Assembly (NCBI GenBank): GCA_027886185.1
Contig: WOAB01000055.1
Coordinates: 542,501-606,500 of the forward strand
Source: Rheum nobile
Lineage: Eukaryota > Streptophyta > Magnoliopsida > Caryophyllales > Polygonaceae
Reading direction: 5' to 3'
DNA length: 64,000 bases
The position numbers and the translations under genes are program-made. A model generated the notes under the pieces. The model made no database searches, was not told where the DNA came from, and saw only the letters and a program-made list of their open reading frames with translations. Shown here piece by piece: positions 21,930-33,440 of the stretch; positions within the stretch are counted from its first letter, which is position 1, and every line of letters begins with the position of its first letter.

Positions 21930-23196
21930 TCAGCCTGATGGGACAGATGATAGATAGGTGGTACCTATCATCAGTTGTTATACATATGCTATCCTCAAGA
22001 AGAGAGAGAAGGACGAGCTTCAACTTGGTGGATTTGGTATGGGGTATGTTATTGCACAACCAAACCTCGCGCCCCCTATTGCACTGCCAGAGCCAGCAAC
22101 TCCTATCGTTGAGGAACATTCTAAGGTTGACCCTATAGCTGATGGTGATGTGGATCTTGATCTAGGGGGTGATGGAGGGGATTCAAGCTTTTACAAATAC
22201 ATCCGTGAGCATGCTGATCTGGCACGTATAATTGCAGAATATATCAGGAACTTCTACCAGTATGCCAGGGATACGCCTAAGAGTGTGTTTGAGGCTTCTA
22301 CATTCTAGAAAGATCAATGATGCAATTGAGAGGATCATAAACCTCAAGATTCTTTCTAGCTCTCAGTGCCAATCTTCTTAATCTCAAGATAGCAAGGACA
22401 TGTTCTTTCATACCATTTTGTTATTAAGTGCATCGAAGAGGTGGAGGCGACATTCATGATGTCAAACTAGGATCTTGTTGAGGAAACTCAGATGCCGTTC
22501 ACTAATGACTTTTACGCGGATAAGGATACTCCCATGCACGGCGTTGGGACCGCACCTGAAGTCATTCAAGCGACGGAACAAGAGGATGAGGCTGTTGTTG
22601 ACAAGAGGGACGCATAGAGTGATACTCCCATCCACAACCCTTCCACCATATCCGAGGCTGTTGATGTCAAGGAAGAAGATGAGGTTGATATCTATGTTGT
22701 TGAGGAAAGATATTCAACTGTTATTCCTGAAGAAAGGAAAGAGGTGGAAGGGAAGGAGGAGGATGAAAAGAAGGATAAAGGAGAAGTGGAGGACAAGGAT
22801 GCAAATGACATTAAGAAAGGGGAGGACGATGTCTATCATGACATGAGTGATGCTCAGGAGAGGGATGTAGAAGTTCAAGGTACGCGAGGGGAAGAGCATA
22901 AGGAGGATGTGGATGACGACATGGGTAAGGGGAAGGACGGGATGGATGAGGCTATAAGGAAAGACAACCAGAGGGAGGATGGTGCATCAAAGGCGCAAGG
23001 GAATGAGGAGATCCAACAATCTCAAGTCTCCGAGAAGGATGTGGACTCTGAAAGGACAATAACTGATGATGAACAACCGCAAGAGCAACCAAAGCACAAG
23101 AAGTCAAAGAAGTCTAAAGCTCCGTGAGATTTCACCCCTCCATCCTTTGATTTGGGGATAGATTGCACTCTCCAGGCAGCTGCGACCACTTGGAAG
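21930..23196 (+). pseudogene. Ulp1-like gene, middle exons
   Basis: After TTGTGATAG the frame reads VVPIISCYTYAILKKRE and LQLGGFGMGYVIAQP, a recurring segment in this protein family, then an acidic stretch ending near FEASTF with a stop at about 22306. From 22470 to 23126 the sequence encodes Glu/Lys/Asp-rich, low-complexity protein with shifts between frames, ending in KHKKSKKSKAP. A TGA follows, then, still in frame, DFTPPSFDLGIDCTLQAA and a GTATCA donor at 23197. The PPSFDLG segment usually marks the linker before the C48 domain. Confidence 0.6.
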
Positions 23197-23204
23197 GTAT
23201 CAGT

Positions 23205-23510
23205 GTCACCAGATTATTTATTCATGTGCACTACTTTGAATTGCCTCTTTTTTTGTGCAACATATGTTTTCATTGTTGTGCACAACACATCTCCTACCAA
23301 GTGTTTTATAAGTGCACCACATTAGTTTTTATTGTGCACCCCATCCTGCTTATTTTGTGCACTGTCTCGATTCTGTTTGTGAACCACATGTTACACTTTT
23401 GCCTCAAGTTTGTACTTGTGCACAACGCTAGCTTTTTGTTGTGCACCTCATCATCCTTATTTTGTGCACCATATCTATATTTTAGTGTGAACCTTTTTCT
23501 GTATGATTTT
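23205..23510. repeat. GTGCAC-rich tract 5
   Basis: Begins within about 25 bases of the donor at 23197 and ends before the acceptor near 23625. Copies include CATGTGCACTAC, GTTGTGCACAAC, AAGTGCACCACATTAG, TTGTGCACCCC, TTTGTGCACTG and TTTGTGCACCATATC. Confidence 0.8.
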
Positions 23511-23625
23511 TATCTATATTTTCCTACAACTCTATTAAACTATTTCCTCTTTCCTCAATGCTCTTAATTTTGGCAACAATATGCTATTGTGTTATCCTCT
23601 CATCACTCCGATATAGAATCTGCCA

Positions 23626-24047
23626 CAAGGGATGATTTAGAAACTCCAGTATCGGAGAAACATGAATCAAAGCTATCCATTGCTCGCAAATCTCCTTATT
23701 TTGTGAGGCAAGTTGACCCCATAGGCAAGATGAATGAGTTTGAGAGAAGGATTTTCTCATGTATAATTGATGAGGAAAATGATCCAAAGTATATTTTTAA
23801 AATGAGTTTACTTTTATGTGCATGCGTTATTGTTACATTTAATTTATACATGTCGTCATTCCCTCGTTTGATTTCTTTCTACAGTGAGGTTGTTTTCAAA
23901 TTTAAAGAGATGAATGGCAATCGCGACGTGTTCCGTTCTATGGATGTTGTTGATGATATCATTGTGATATGGAGGCTTATGAACCACAAAGAGACAGTAA
24001 AGAGCGACGATTCCCCTTTAAGATATTTCTCCTCAACAACTCTACTG
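23626..24047 (+). pseudogene. Ulp1-like gene, region before the catalytic core
   Basis: Two exons. 23626-23795 encodes ESATRDDLETPVSEKHESK, SPYFVRQVDPIGKMNEFE and RRIFSCIIDEEND. After a short intron (acceptor CTTTCTACAG near 23884), 23886-24047 encodes EVVFKFKEMNGNRDVFRSMD and VVDDIIVIWRLMNHKE up to a GTGAGTG donor. The EVVF...VVD.W..LMN pattern is characteristic of plant Ulp1-like proteins just upstream of the protease domain. Both exons are open in one frame. Confidence 0.65.
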
Positions 24048-24049
24048 GT

Positions 24050-24390
24050 GAGTGTTCAATTATTATTCCTTGTTCACCATTTTGTCGTTATTTGTGTACC
24101 ACATTACATATAGTTGTGTACCAGTTTCATTTTCATTGTTTACCATTGTACACTTTATATGTGACTCACTGTATTGTCTACATGTGCACAAAATTAACTA
24201 TGTTTTGTGCACTACACTGGTCTCAGTTTGTGCACCAGTTTCCACACTGTATTAGTTTTATTTTGTGTAACACATTCACTATAAGTTGTGCACCACACTG
24301 TCTTACAATGTTCACCAACACACGTTCTTTTGTGCACCAAGTCACTATAACATGTGCACCATTTCACTTCTGTTTTTTTTCACACTTTGA
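24050..24390. repeat. GTGCAC-rich tract 6
   Basis: Starts at the donor of the 23886-24047 exon and runs to the solo LTR at 24395. Units such as TTTGTGTACCACATTAC, ATGTGCACAAAA, TTTGTGCACTACACTG, TTTGTGCACCAG, GTTGTGCACCACACTG and TTTGTGCACCAAGTC. The LTR interrupted this intron. Confidence 0.78.
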
Positions 24391-24394
24391 TTAT

Positions 24395-26110
24395 TGATGT
24401 GGTTAAAACCTACCCGCAAGTGTACGTGATCAATTATAGTAGTCAAGTGTTGATCCCATAGAGACCAATGTAATATCAATTGAAATTCTACCAGTGAACT
24501 AGGCCAGGAAAATAAGAAATTGAGGAAAACTATAACTAAACTAATGAATAAAAATAAATAAAATAGATAAAATCAATGGGATAAATGTGTCTAAGGTTAA
24601 TGATCACTGAAACAATGCCTCTATAAATAAAATCATACTTCACCTGAATCTAATCCAAATTATTTAAAGGTAAGCTATCTAAGATAATCTATTAACTTCT
24701 TTCAGACGATAGTAAATATGTCTGGACTAAACTAACAATCGATGTAACGCAGATCTAATCTCATCAAAACCCTTTAACACACTTAGAATCTAGGGATAAA
24801 CTGAATAACATTCGTTGTCGCGCTCCGTTAATTCAACTCAAACCTAGAGCAACTTTGATAGCCTATTAATCCTCAAGAGTAATTAAGTTGTTGTCGGATA
24901 AATAACACTCATATTCAAATCCTAGGAATCTCATAGAAGTTATTACCTCTCGGTCTCAAACCATATCTGATTACCTATTAACATTATCACCTTTAAGTCT
25001 CAAACCCTAATAGGATCCAATTCGCATAAGCTACTATGGGCATAAAGTACACTAGGATTGAATCAAATACTATTTCAATTCAGGCAAAGAAATAATTCTA
25101 ATTACATACGCATCGTTGAAATCACCTCAGCCTTAGAACTAGGAATTTAGCCAAGCTTGATTGAATAAATATTCAACTGATTTAAACTAGCCAACAACAT
25201 ATATGAATTATTCAGTAAATACGAGAGATAAGAAACTTATTCTGAATGTAAAAGTAATCCAAATTGTTAAAGACGAGAACAATAAACACCGTCTTCAAAG
25301 TACTAAAGGCATAAAAATTTCCTCATGAATTCCTCTCCTGTGTACGGTCGTGTTCAACCAACAAAACCCAAAAAACTCGTCAACTAAAAGCTCTCCCAAA
25401 CCTACGTAAAAGCAAGCTAATATATATCGGTGAGTTAAGTAAATGACCCTTTGACAAATATTTTTTTAAACTAATGGACCCTTAGTAAAAATGGACCCCT
25501 CTCCCTAAACCCTACTCCCTACCCCCTAAACCCTACCCCTTAAACCCTAAACCCCAAAAAATAATATTTTAGAGAGAGAAAAAACAAAGAAGATGAAGGA
25601 AAAAAATAATAAAATAAGCTAATAGGGATAGGAAAAATACATAAAAACCAATATGGGTCTCTTTTATTAATTGAAAACTCTTAAAGGGTCAATGAGCCCA
25701 AAATCCTCAATATATATTAGCTCCCAAAAAAGCGGCTGCTCCCCTCCCATGTGCTGCCTCATCCTCTACATGATCCCACGTGATGTGTCATTACGAAGCC
25801 CAATAGGCCCATTGGGCCATAAATTGGCAAATTCTCCACAGCCTTGTTCTTGCTCCACAATTCGGTTCAACATCCGAGCTTAAATCGGCATTTGTACAAT
25901 TTTGTTCCAATCTTGAATCACTTCTTTGGTGCCATCACATGTAGTCTCGTATCACCTCTAAATTAATCCTAAAAAACCTGAAACATATAAAAATATGAGT
26001 ATAGACTCCGAATAAAAAATAATACAAAATTAATTATAAAATATGCATGAAAATGATCTATTTTAATATGCAATTAGACTCCTAAAATATGTGTAAAATA
26101 GGTCATATCA
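24395..26110 (-). mobile_element. solo LTR, TSD ATTAT
   Basis: Starts TGATGTGG and ends CATATCA on the plus strand; exact 5-bp duplication ATTAT at 24390-24394 and 26111-26115. In minus orientation it starts TGATATGACC and ends CCACATCA. No internal retroelement sequence is present. The segment ACCTACCCGCAAGTGTACG near its edge is a recurrent motif in plant LTR ends. A related truncated copy lies at 5640-6032. It sits in a Ulp1-like intron, so it lengthens the intron and leaves the coding frame intact. Confidence 0.85.
25415..25722. mobile_element. foldback MITE with telomere-like core inside the LTR
   Basis: AGCTAATATATATCGG at the left is mirrored by the inverse of TCAATATATATTAGCT at the right. 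Further in, ATGACCCTTTGAC and AATGGACCC are mirrored by GGGTCAATGAG and TGGGTCT. The centre (25500-25560) is degenerate CCCTAAA repeat. The target duplication is unclear. Confidence 0.55.
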
Positions 26111-26179
26111 ATTATACGTTTCTTTTTTTGCATTTGATTGATGAACTAACTTTTGAACTTGTTCATTTATTTTTTTAAG

Positions 26180-27350
26180 AGCATGACGGTCGTACACAAT
26201 GATTGTGATGTTGCAGATAGAAATGATTGGTTTTTCAGGTTGGTTAATGAAGACATGGGTAAAACACCTTGGTTAAAACAATATGCGGTTGATATGGTAT
26301 GTTTCTTGATCTTTTTGTGTTACTATGCGTTTATTTTTCACATACTTATATAATTACATCACAAACTGTATCATATTGATAACCTTGTTTTTTTTATTGT
26401 GGTATGTGTTTCATGTTATTCAGTCCAATCATTACTACATGATCGTGGTGAATGTCAAGAATCCAATAATAGACATTGTTGACAATGCTTCAGCCGAAGC
26501 TGACGACAAGTATGGTCATATCCCTTTAGAGCTAATAAGTGTTCTTGCACCATTAATTGTTGTGTGCATCTCTTTTGTCATCTTTTGTTCACTATCATAT
26601 ACTATCCATGTGCACCACACCATGTTTTAATTATACACCTGGTTTTTTATTATTTGTGCACCATCATATATTAGGGTTGTGCACCTCAATGTGATGCATT
26701 AGTTAACAACACCAGTCTCACTATAATGTTGTGCACCAACCTTCCTCTTTATTGTTCACCATATTGTTCGAAGGTGTGCACCACATTATTTTAGTTTTTC
26801 CTCTCTCGTTACATTTTTTTCTCACCAGTTATTTTAGTGCACCATAGCATAGTGTGTGTGCATCCATAATGTAGTATGTGTTCAACATTCATTAACTATT
26901 TCTTTTTGTTTTAATTCATCCTTCTCTTCTTTGGCAATCAATTTGCAGCGACAAATGATGATTTCATTTCTGGAGCGCCATGGTTTGGAATCCAAGGCCC
27001 TTCCCTTTAGAGGGAAGGTTAAGACAAAACGTCTAGCAATGTCGTGGAGGGATCCAGATAATAAGGTGGAATGCGTTGTCTATTTGATGCGGCATATGGA
27101 AACATACAAAGGTAATGGGATGACTGACTTCAATTCTAGATTGTCGATTGGTAATAAAAGTCAGATGAACATGCTACGTGGGAGATATCTATCAGCAATA
27201 TTGTCGAGTCCACAAAACACGTTAGTAGAGCATGTAAAGACAGTGTCCATAGGCCAACGAAACATACTCATTCCAATGCACATGAGGAAGAAACTCAAAA
27301 AAGCAATAAAAAATGTGTTTTATGTGATGAACAGTTGTGTTAGGAAATGA
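26180..27350 (+). pseudogene. Ulp1-like C48 protease catalytic domain
   Basis: Exon 26180-26297 encodes SMTVVHNDCDVADRNDWFF and GKTPWLKQYAVDM. Exon 26424-26535 encodes SNHYYMIVVNVKNPIIDIVD; the His of HYY and the Asp of IIDIVD are at the positions of the C48 catalytic His and Asp (family usually HW). Exon 26949-27350 has MSWRDPDNKVECVVYLMRHM, where the Cys corresponds to the catalytic Cys of the usual DCGVF/Y, with Glu for Asp and Val for Gly. A basic C-terminal end finishes at 27350. The triad residues are kept, so this region decayed late or little, though the upstream frame is broken. Confidence 0.72.
26545..26890. repeat. GTGCAC-rich tract 7
   Basis: Fills the intron between the His/Asp exon and the Cys exon: TTCTTGCACC, TTGTGTGCATC, CATGTGCACCACACC, TTTGTGCACCATC, GTTGTGCACCTC, ATGTTGTGCACCAAC, GGTGTGCACCACATT, TAGTGCACCATAGC. 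Confidence 0.78.
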
Positions 27351-27359
27351 CCATATTGT

Positions 27360-28355
27360 CATTTTTTTTGAGTTTTAGTATATGAACTTGGACAACATAT
27401 AGTTTGGGAAATTTGTGCAATACTAGTGTAAATTTGTGTTCACTAGTATGGAAGAGTAACACGTGTAAGTATTAATGTCTTTTGTACCTTCACACTATCG
27501 ACTATGCACTAGTCTAAAAGTGAAGTATTCTGCATTAAAATTATAAACCGTTTGTGCATTGATAACACATATATGATGAAATGATGACATTTTTAAACCT
27601 GATGCACAAACATTAAATAATACAACATTATATAAAAGATTTTTAACCTTTAATAATTAAAGGAGCACATAATCATCTTACAGTAGTAGACAATGTATTT
27701 ATAATGTGGTGCATAAACTGTAAATAATAAAATACTACACACAAAACTCAAGGTGGACATACTCATTTTACAGTAGTGCACAATGTTATCGTTATCGATG
27801 CACAATTACATATTACTTGGTGCACAACATACACACCCATTAAACTACATTTCTGTGTAAAAATAAATTGTTCATCACATTAGTTCTATATGTTGTGCAT
27901 CTGTATTTGAGCAATAGTGCACCACAAAACAAATATTTTATGTAACGGTTCAATATAAATTGTGCATTGAGGATGTGGAGTCTTTGTAAAACTGAGTAAG
28001 ATACTTGTTCATCACTTATATATTTTGTAAACCTCTATTTTTAACGATAGTGCATCACTAACTCACATGGGTTGTGCAATGGGTCTACTTAAATAATGCA
28101 CGGAGAATATAAATTATTGTGCATCACAACACAGAGAATTGTTCACTAAGGTTGTAAGTCTCGTGCATTGCAAATATAAGGTCTTGTGCATCACAAACAA
28201 GCAAAATTGTGCATCACAAACACACAAAATTGTTCACCGAATTATAAAGCATTGTGCATAACAAAGACAAAGCACTGTGCATCACAAACACTCAGAATTG
28301 TGCATCACAAATTGCTTGTGCATCAAAGGCACAAAGAATTGTGCACCAAACCACA
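27360..28355. repeat. GTGCA-rich tract 8 between convergent genes
   Basis: Fills the space between the stop of the Ulp1-like gene (27350) and the stop of the FAR1-like gene (28361). The left half is diffuse (TTTGTGCAT, GATGCACAAAC). From 28090 on it is dense ATTGTGCATCACAAACAC with variants; GTGCATCAC replaces GTGCACCAC here. Confidence 0.75.
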
Positions 28356-29013
28356 CTTATTTATTTTTCTACTTCCTTGCATGTTCTAATGTTGTGACCT
28401 CTTTGGTTGCATTTGGCGCACACTCTTACTTGCTTCTTTGAATGTTCCATTGAAGCCTCTTTTCCAAACATGATGCGCTTTCCGCTGCCCTTGTTGTGCG
28501 CTTGCTTAGGAGGAAGCACGCTGATATCCGTCAGCATTATCCCTACGAACCTCTCGAACTTCCCTTACTAGATCCAGTACTTCTACATTCTTCATGGACG
28601 TTGAGGTGAGAGGATCTGTGATCTTTAATGACTGCCAACAAGTCTCTCATTCCTTCCGTGTTTTCCTCTAAAACAATGATAAAGATGTGCACCTTTGATA
28701 GTTGTTCATGCAAGATTAACTTTCTCTCATCCTGCTGCGCACAATATTCGTACAAAGAACCATCAATCTCAAATACTGGTTTGATCGTAGCATCTTTAGT
28801 CCACCTTGAGCAAATGAACATGTCATGTAATCTTTCTAGCCCCATGTTCTTCATTATTAAAAACATGTGCGTACAAGGTAGTCCACACTTTTCAAACGTG
28901 TTGCATGTGCATTGAATATCCCCATTAGCTAAAATTGTTTGAACAATATAGTACGTATTGTTGGGACACCTATGTAAGGCCTAATCCTTAGAAGCGACAT
29001 CCCATGTCGACCC

Positions 29014-29076
29014 GGGGACTCCTAGGAGGTCACCCATCCTGGTACTACTCTCGCCCTAGAACGCTTAACTTCAGAG
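29014..29076 (-). ncRNA. 5S rRNA-like segment in Cassandra LTR (left)
   Basis: The minus strand matches the 3' half of plant 5S rRNA including the internal promoter: GAAGTTAAGCG, GGGCGAGAGTAGTACC, AGGATGGGTGACCTCC. Part of the LTR, not a 5S array member. Confidence 0.85.
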
Positions 29077-29332
29077 TTTTTTTGTCCTCACTTGAACACC
29101 GAAAAGGAAGATCTCTTGTTGACATGGGTAGCACTCTAGTCCTTATAAAGGATTACAAATTCAGGGTATTACAATCACCCCCACTTATACCCTTGACGAC
29201 CTCGTCAATCCCAAAGACCACCCTCTGGGTCGAGTTACCTCCATCCAAGCCAAGTCCATTCATAACCCATAGTCGGCTTTGATACCATTTGTAAGGCCCA
29301 AACCTTAGAAGCACCATCCCATGCCGATCCGG

Positions 29333-29394
29333 GGACTTCCCAGGAGGTCACCCATCCTGGTACTACTCCCGCCCTAGCACACTTAACTTCAGAG
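29333..29394 (-). ncRNA. 5S rRNA-like segment in Cassandra LTR (right)
   Basis: Same region in the second LTR: GAAGTTAAGTGTGCTAGGG, GGGAGTAGTACCAGGATGG, GTGACCTCCTGGGAAGTCC. It is closer to 5S than the left copy, so the LTRs have diverged since insertion. Confidence 0.85.
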
Positions 29395-30364
29395 TTCTTT
29401 GTCCTCACTTGAATACTGAAAATGAAGAGCTTTTATTGACATGGATAACACTCTAATCCTTATAAAGGATTACAAATCCGGGATATTACAACCTCACCTC
29501 GTATATATGAGCATCCTCATCCCTTTTCATGTCCATAATGTAGCAAGAGAATACAGAAGCATAAATCTCATTTTCCAACTCCAAAAACACATTTATGGTA
29601 TATATTGATGCACAAGCCTTCTCTATTTTCAATGGCATCTTCATCGTGGGGACGGAAGTGGACAAATCAAATACTAGTTTCTGTTGTGTGTGCCTCTGAG
29701 ACTCATTCGCATTGTTGAACCTCATCATGAACTGGACAAGGTTAGATCATGTCCCTATGAACGTACTGAAGAAGTTGTTTTGGCTCTCTAATCTCGATGT
29801 TGCCCTAAGCAACCCTCCCATCTTCACATTGTTGAAAAAAGAAGCTATCCAATAATGCATGAGATCAAACAACCTCTGAAACCAAGCTTTCTCTTCAAGT
29901 TCAAACTCATTCATAACAGAAAACCACTCTTTCTCAAACTACTCCCTCGTCAACACAACATTCCACACAACATTCTTGAACTTCGTCTTGAACTCCTTAT
30001 TGTTTGCCATATCTTTTCGACCTTAGTGGGAACCTTCATCATAATGTGCCACATACAGAATCGGTGAACAACATGGGTGAACACATTCTCAACCGTAATC
30101 TTTATCGCCAGATCTTGGTTGGTTAGGAATATATTAGGCTCATGCCCCATCGCCTTCTTGAAGTTAGCAAACAACCAAGTGTATGATTCCTCATCCTCTT
30201 TCAGTATCAACCCTGCAGCAAAGGTTATGGACTTCTTGTGGTTGTCGATCCCGGTAAACGGAACAAACACCATATTGTACCTGCCATACAAATTTATTTT
30301 AATAATGCAGTTAACAATCACTAAGCAAGAAGGTAGTTTATTTAAATTTGTTCCTATGTCTGTT

Positions 30365-30965
30365 CACCTCTAATAAAGTAACTTTTGCATCACAATATTA
30401 CTAGATTGTGCATCCTAACCCACAAAATTGTGCACCATATCACAAGAAGACTGTACACTTATAACTAAAAAAATAGTGCAGTGTAATACATCAACAATGT
30501 GCACCATATTATAACAAGACTGTGCACCAATAACACAATAAATTTTGCAATAAAGTATGTCAAGGAGTTCACCCGAGTATGCACCCATAACACAAGGTGT
30601 GCAGTGCACCACAATATAATTTGATTATGCACCTGAACAAAGGAATTTGTGCACCATTCCTTAGGAAGATTGTGCATCTACAAGACAATAAACAATGCGT
30701 GTAGTGTAATATAAGAAAACAGTGCAGTGCAATATAGTAGGATTGTGCACTATATTATATCCAGACTATACACAATATAATAACAAGACTATGCACCAAT
30801 AACATAATAAATTGTGCACTAAAGTATATAAAGTGGTGCACCAGAGTTTGAAAGCTTGTGCACTCATTAATAAGTAAGATGTGTTGTGCACCATTGCAAA
30901 ATTGTGTATCATTTTATAACAAAATGGTGCACCCAAAATAGACTAAGTGTTCATGTCTATGGTAA
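30365..30965. repeat. GTGCAC-rich tract 9 (FAR1-like intron)
   Basis: Lies wholly inside the intron between FGDVVSTDATY and YNMVFVPF. Units ATTGTGCACCATATCAC, TGTGCACCAATAACAC, GTGCAGTGCACCAC, ATTGTGCACTATATTATA; copies occur about every 25-40 bases on an A-rich plus strand. Confidence 0.82.
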
Positions 30966-31859
30966 TGAGAATAATGTGGATTAGTTTTTTTTCTGTACAT
31001 GTTTGTGATGTACGTGGCATCTGTTGAGACCACATCTCCAAAGAAGTAGAAGCTCTTTCTGCTTATAGGGTCAGATCAGAAGAGGCGACTCAATTGCTAT
31101 TTTGTATCAATTTCATACTCAAAGTAGAATGCATTGCAAGTTTCTTGCTTCTTTTTGAAATTGTCAATCGTCATTTGAGCATCTCCACCTAACAAGTAGG
31201 CATTTATACTACGTTTGAAATTCTTGAAGTCAAGTAGTGTTGCTCGTCGTTTGCATGTCCACCGGCAATCTCCTTGTACATCTTGTAGGTTTGCAACTCC
31301 TAGGTTGACATTAGCACAGTTTATTATGAAATCTTCATGTAACGTGTTAATCTGTTTGTTCCCTTTTGCAAATTACTTGTCTTTGTCATCAATCGGAACA
31401 TGTGTATGCCTTTCCTCAAATATCTTGACGAAATAACCCCTAGATCCCGCATGACGGAAGGCTATCTTAGCTATGCACCGATACCTATTCGTTATTTTCT
31501 ACGCATTTTCTCCCTTTTCCAATTGCTTTGTTGAGCACTAGGTGTACCTTGTGAACTCACACTATTAGGTAAATTCTGGGGCACTTTCTTGAACCCCTCC
31601 CTACTAAACAACATATTTCCATATTGTCGAGCCATCTCTATGCATTTTGGTTGTGCTATGACGCACATCAAATCCACATCTAGTTGCGTATTTCCTATAG
31701 AACTCGAATGCAATTTGTAGACTCATGAATATTTGTCCTATAAAAAGCTTCAATTCCTGATCACAAACAGGAATGTAGAGCTTTGAACTTTCAAGAGATA
31801 TAGCGGTTGTCGATCTCTCAGCAACTTCACTATTAGATACAGACCTTGCAACAAAGGAA

Positions 31860-32930
31860 ATGCAAGATGTAAAGAAGTGCACAATCGTTGTTAAAAGAAG
31901 TGCACAATCATTAAAAAAAAAACACAAAAAATAATAAATTCACACTTATGATATGCACATATACAATGTAGAGTGGTGCACATAACAGTGTTTCTGAATG
32001 CATAAATATTCAAAACTTGATGCACAATTTTTTTATAACCATATTGAAAACTAAGTAACAAAATTTAAAGGTGCACAAATTTATCTTACAGTGGTGCACA
32101 ACTAAGTGTAGTATGATGCACACATTGTAAAATAACAAAATAGTGGTAAATACTCAAGGTGCACGTGACCATGATACAGTGGTGCACAATGCACTACTTT
32201 TAGATGCACAAATCTGAATTACTTGATGCACAAACTGTAGATAACACAGTTTCACAAAACATCTAGGTGCACATAATCCTCTTGTAGTGTTGCACATATG
32301 TGCTACTTCTCGATGCACAAATCTCTAATACTTGGTGAACAAATTGTAGATATGTCCACAATGTACTAGTCTAGGTATTCACGATGCACAAATTTTTATA
32401 TGTGGGGGGAGGGGGGTGTGCACGGATTTTATCTTACAATGGTGCATAATGTACTACTTTTAGATGCACAAATCTGAATTATTTGGCGCACAAACTGTAG
32501 ATAACACAGTTTTCATAATAAATATAGGTGAACATAATCATGTTGCACTGGTGCACAAATGTGCTACTTCTCGATGCACAAATCTCTAATACTTGGTGCA
32601 CAAATTGTAGATACGTCCACAGTGTACTAGTCTAGGTGTTTCACGATGCACAAATTTAAGGTGCACAGATTTTGTCTTACAATGGTGCACAACTAAGTGT
32701 ATTGTGATGCACACACTATAAAATAGCAAAATAGTGGGAATAACTCAAGGTCCATAACGTACTACTTTTAGATGCACAAATCTGAATTACTTGGTGCACA
32801 AACTATAGATAACACTAGAGTTTCACATAAAATCTAGGTGCACATAATCGATTTACAGTGGTGCACAAATGTGATACTTCTTGATGCAAAAAAATAGTAA
32901 TTTTCTATGCACTTTTACGAGTAGTCAAGT
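31860..32930. repeat. GTGCAC-rich tract 10 with tandem blocks
   Basis: About 16 exact GTGCAC plus many GATGCACAAA units. A larger unit with ACTACTTTTAGATGCACAAA starts at 32193, 32453 and 32761 (260 and 308 apart). Each copy then contains ATCTGAATTA, a CACAAACTGTAGATAACAC segment and a GCTACTTCTCGATGCACAAA segment. It lies 5' of the FAR1-like domain exon, just upstream of its acceptor (AG at 31845-31846). Confidence 0.88.
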
Positions 32931-33049
32931 ACACGATGAATATTTTGGTATAGTTTGTCCAGTTTAACTATCTTTGTTGTTGTTGTTCATCCACCAATGT
33001 ATAATTTTATGCATTTATGCTTGTTTTTGTTCAAGGATATCTATTTTCT

Positions 33050-33440
33050 TCTGATTTAGATCGAAAGGTTCCTTAGAACTGGTGCCGCGAAGATTGTTTT
33101 TCTCGCATGTTGCTTCGCAAGGATTTTTTGGGGTTGAATCCAATTTTGACAACGGCGACGAGGTTGTAGTTTATGATTTGCAAAGTCGATATTGTTGAGT
33201 TTCTCGCAAGTCAATTTTGTTTTGTGGTCTTTGCAAGATTTGTTCATTTTTGGAGAAGATCTATTGCTTTAAAGGAATGAGGAAAAGGGGAGGTGTGTTC
33301 ACGCGCCCGCACCAAACTCTATTTTTTTCTTTTCAGCGCGTTTTTGCGCTCTGTTGGATTGTCTTTGTGTCGACGGCCCATATCTGTCCGCAACTTCACA
33401 TTTTACATATGGTTCGCACCAGATCCGTGTTCTAGTATAT
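33050..33440 (-). other. possible leader of the FAR1-like gene
   Basis: GC-richer, unique-looking DNA at the far side of tract 10 with a weak minus-strand frame (CKDHKTKLTCEKLNNIDF). Position suggests a first non-coding exon and promoter of the FAR1-like gene; no clear TATA box or splice pair could be fixed. Confidence 0.25.

Larger units (their letters stand above)
28973..29490 (-). mobile_element. Cassandra TRIM retrotransposon, full length
   Basis: Two direct LTRs of 201 bases (28973-29173 and 29290-29490) start TGTAAGGCC and end TATTACA. The internal part has 116 bases. On the minus strand a primer-binding site TGGTATCAAAGCCG (29274-29287, close to initiator tRNA-Met type) adjoins the upstream LTR, and a purine run AAGTGGGGGTGAT (29174-29187) adjoins the other. 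Each LTR holds a 5S rRNA-like segment, the hallmark of Cassandra. Flanks ACCTA and ACCTC are a 5-bp duplication with one change. Without the insert, the FAR1 reading frame passes through (…HIYEVR, then CPNNTYYIVQ), so it landed in coding sequence. It codes for nothing and depends on other elements. Confidence 0.93.
28361..31844 (-). pseudogene. FAR1-related (MULE-transposase-derived) gene, disrupted
   Basis: Read on the minus strand. The exon from 31844 has the FAR1 domain start (FEFYRKYATRCGFDVRHST), a shift near 31615, then RYRCIAKIAFRHAGSRGY and EERHTH. The DDE-type region includes LLGGDAQMTIDNFKKKQETC, NAFYFEYEID and FYFFGDVVSTDATY. After an intron (about 31013-30275) come YNMVFVPFTGIDNHKKS, DEESYTWLFANFKKAMG and FLTNQDLAIK, normally TDQDLA. 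Later parts are CTCNTFEKCGLPCTH (SWIM zinc finger, about 28870-28920) and CAKCNQRGHNIRTC (CCHC knuckle), ending at 28361. FAR1-family proteins are DNA-binding regulators domesticated from MULE transposases; such genes may also belong to elements. Breaks: TAG at 31097-31099, TGA at 31076-31078, a stop near 31372, a shift near 28545, and a Cassandra TRIM in the exon. Confidence 0.82.

Noticed and set aside
25495..25560. Interstitial telomere or former chromosome end
   Set aside because: CCCTAAA copies are degenerate and lie inside a foldback element within an LTR.
28973..29490. Pair of 5S rRNA genes
   Set aside because: Only the 3' half of 5S is present in each copy, inside direct LTRs with a primer-binding site; this is a Cassandra TRIM.
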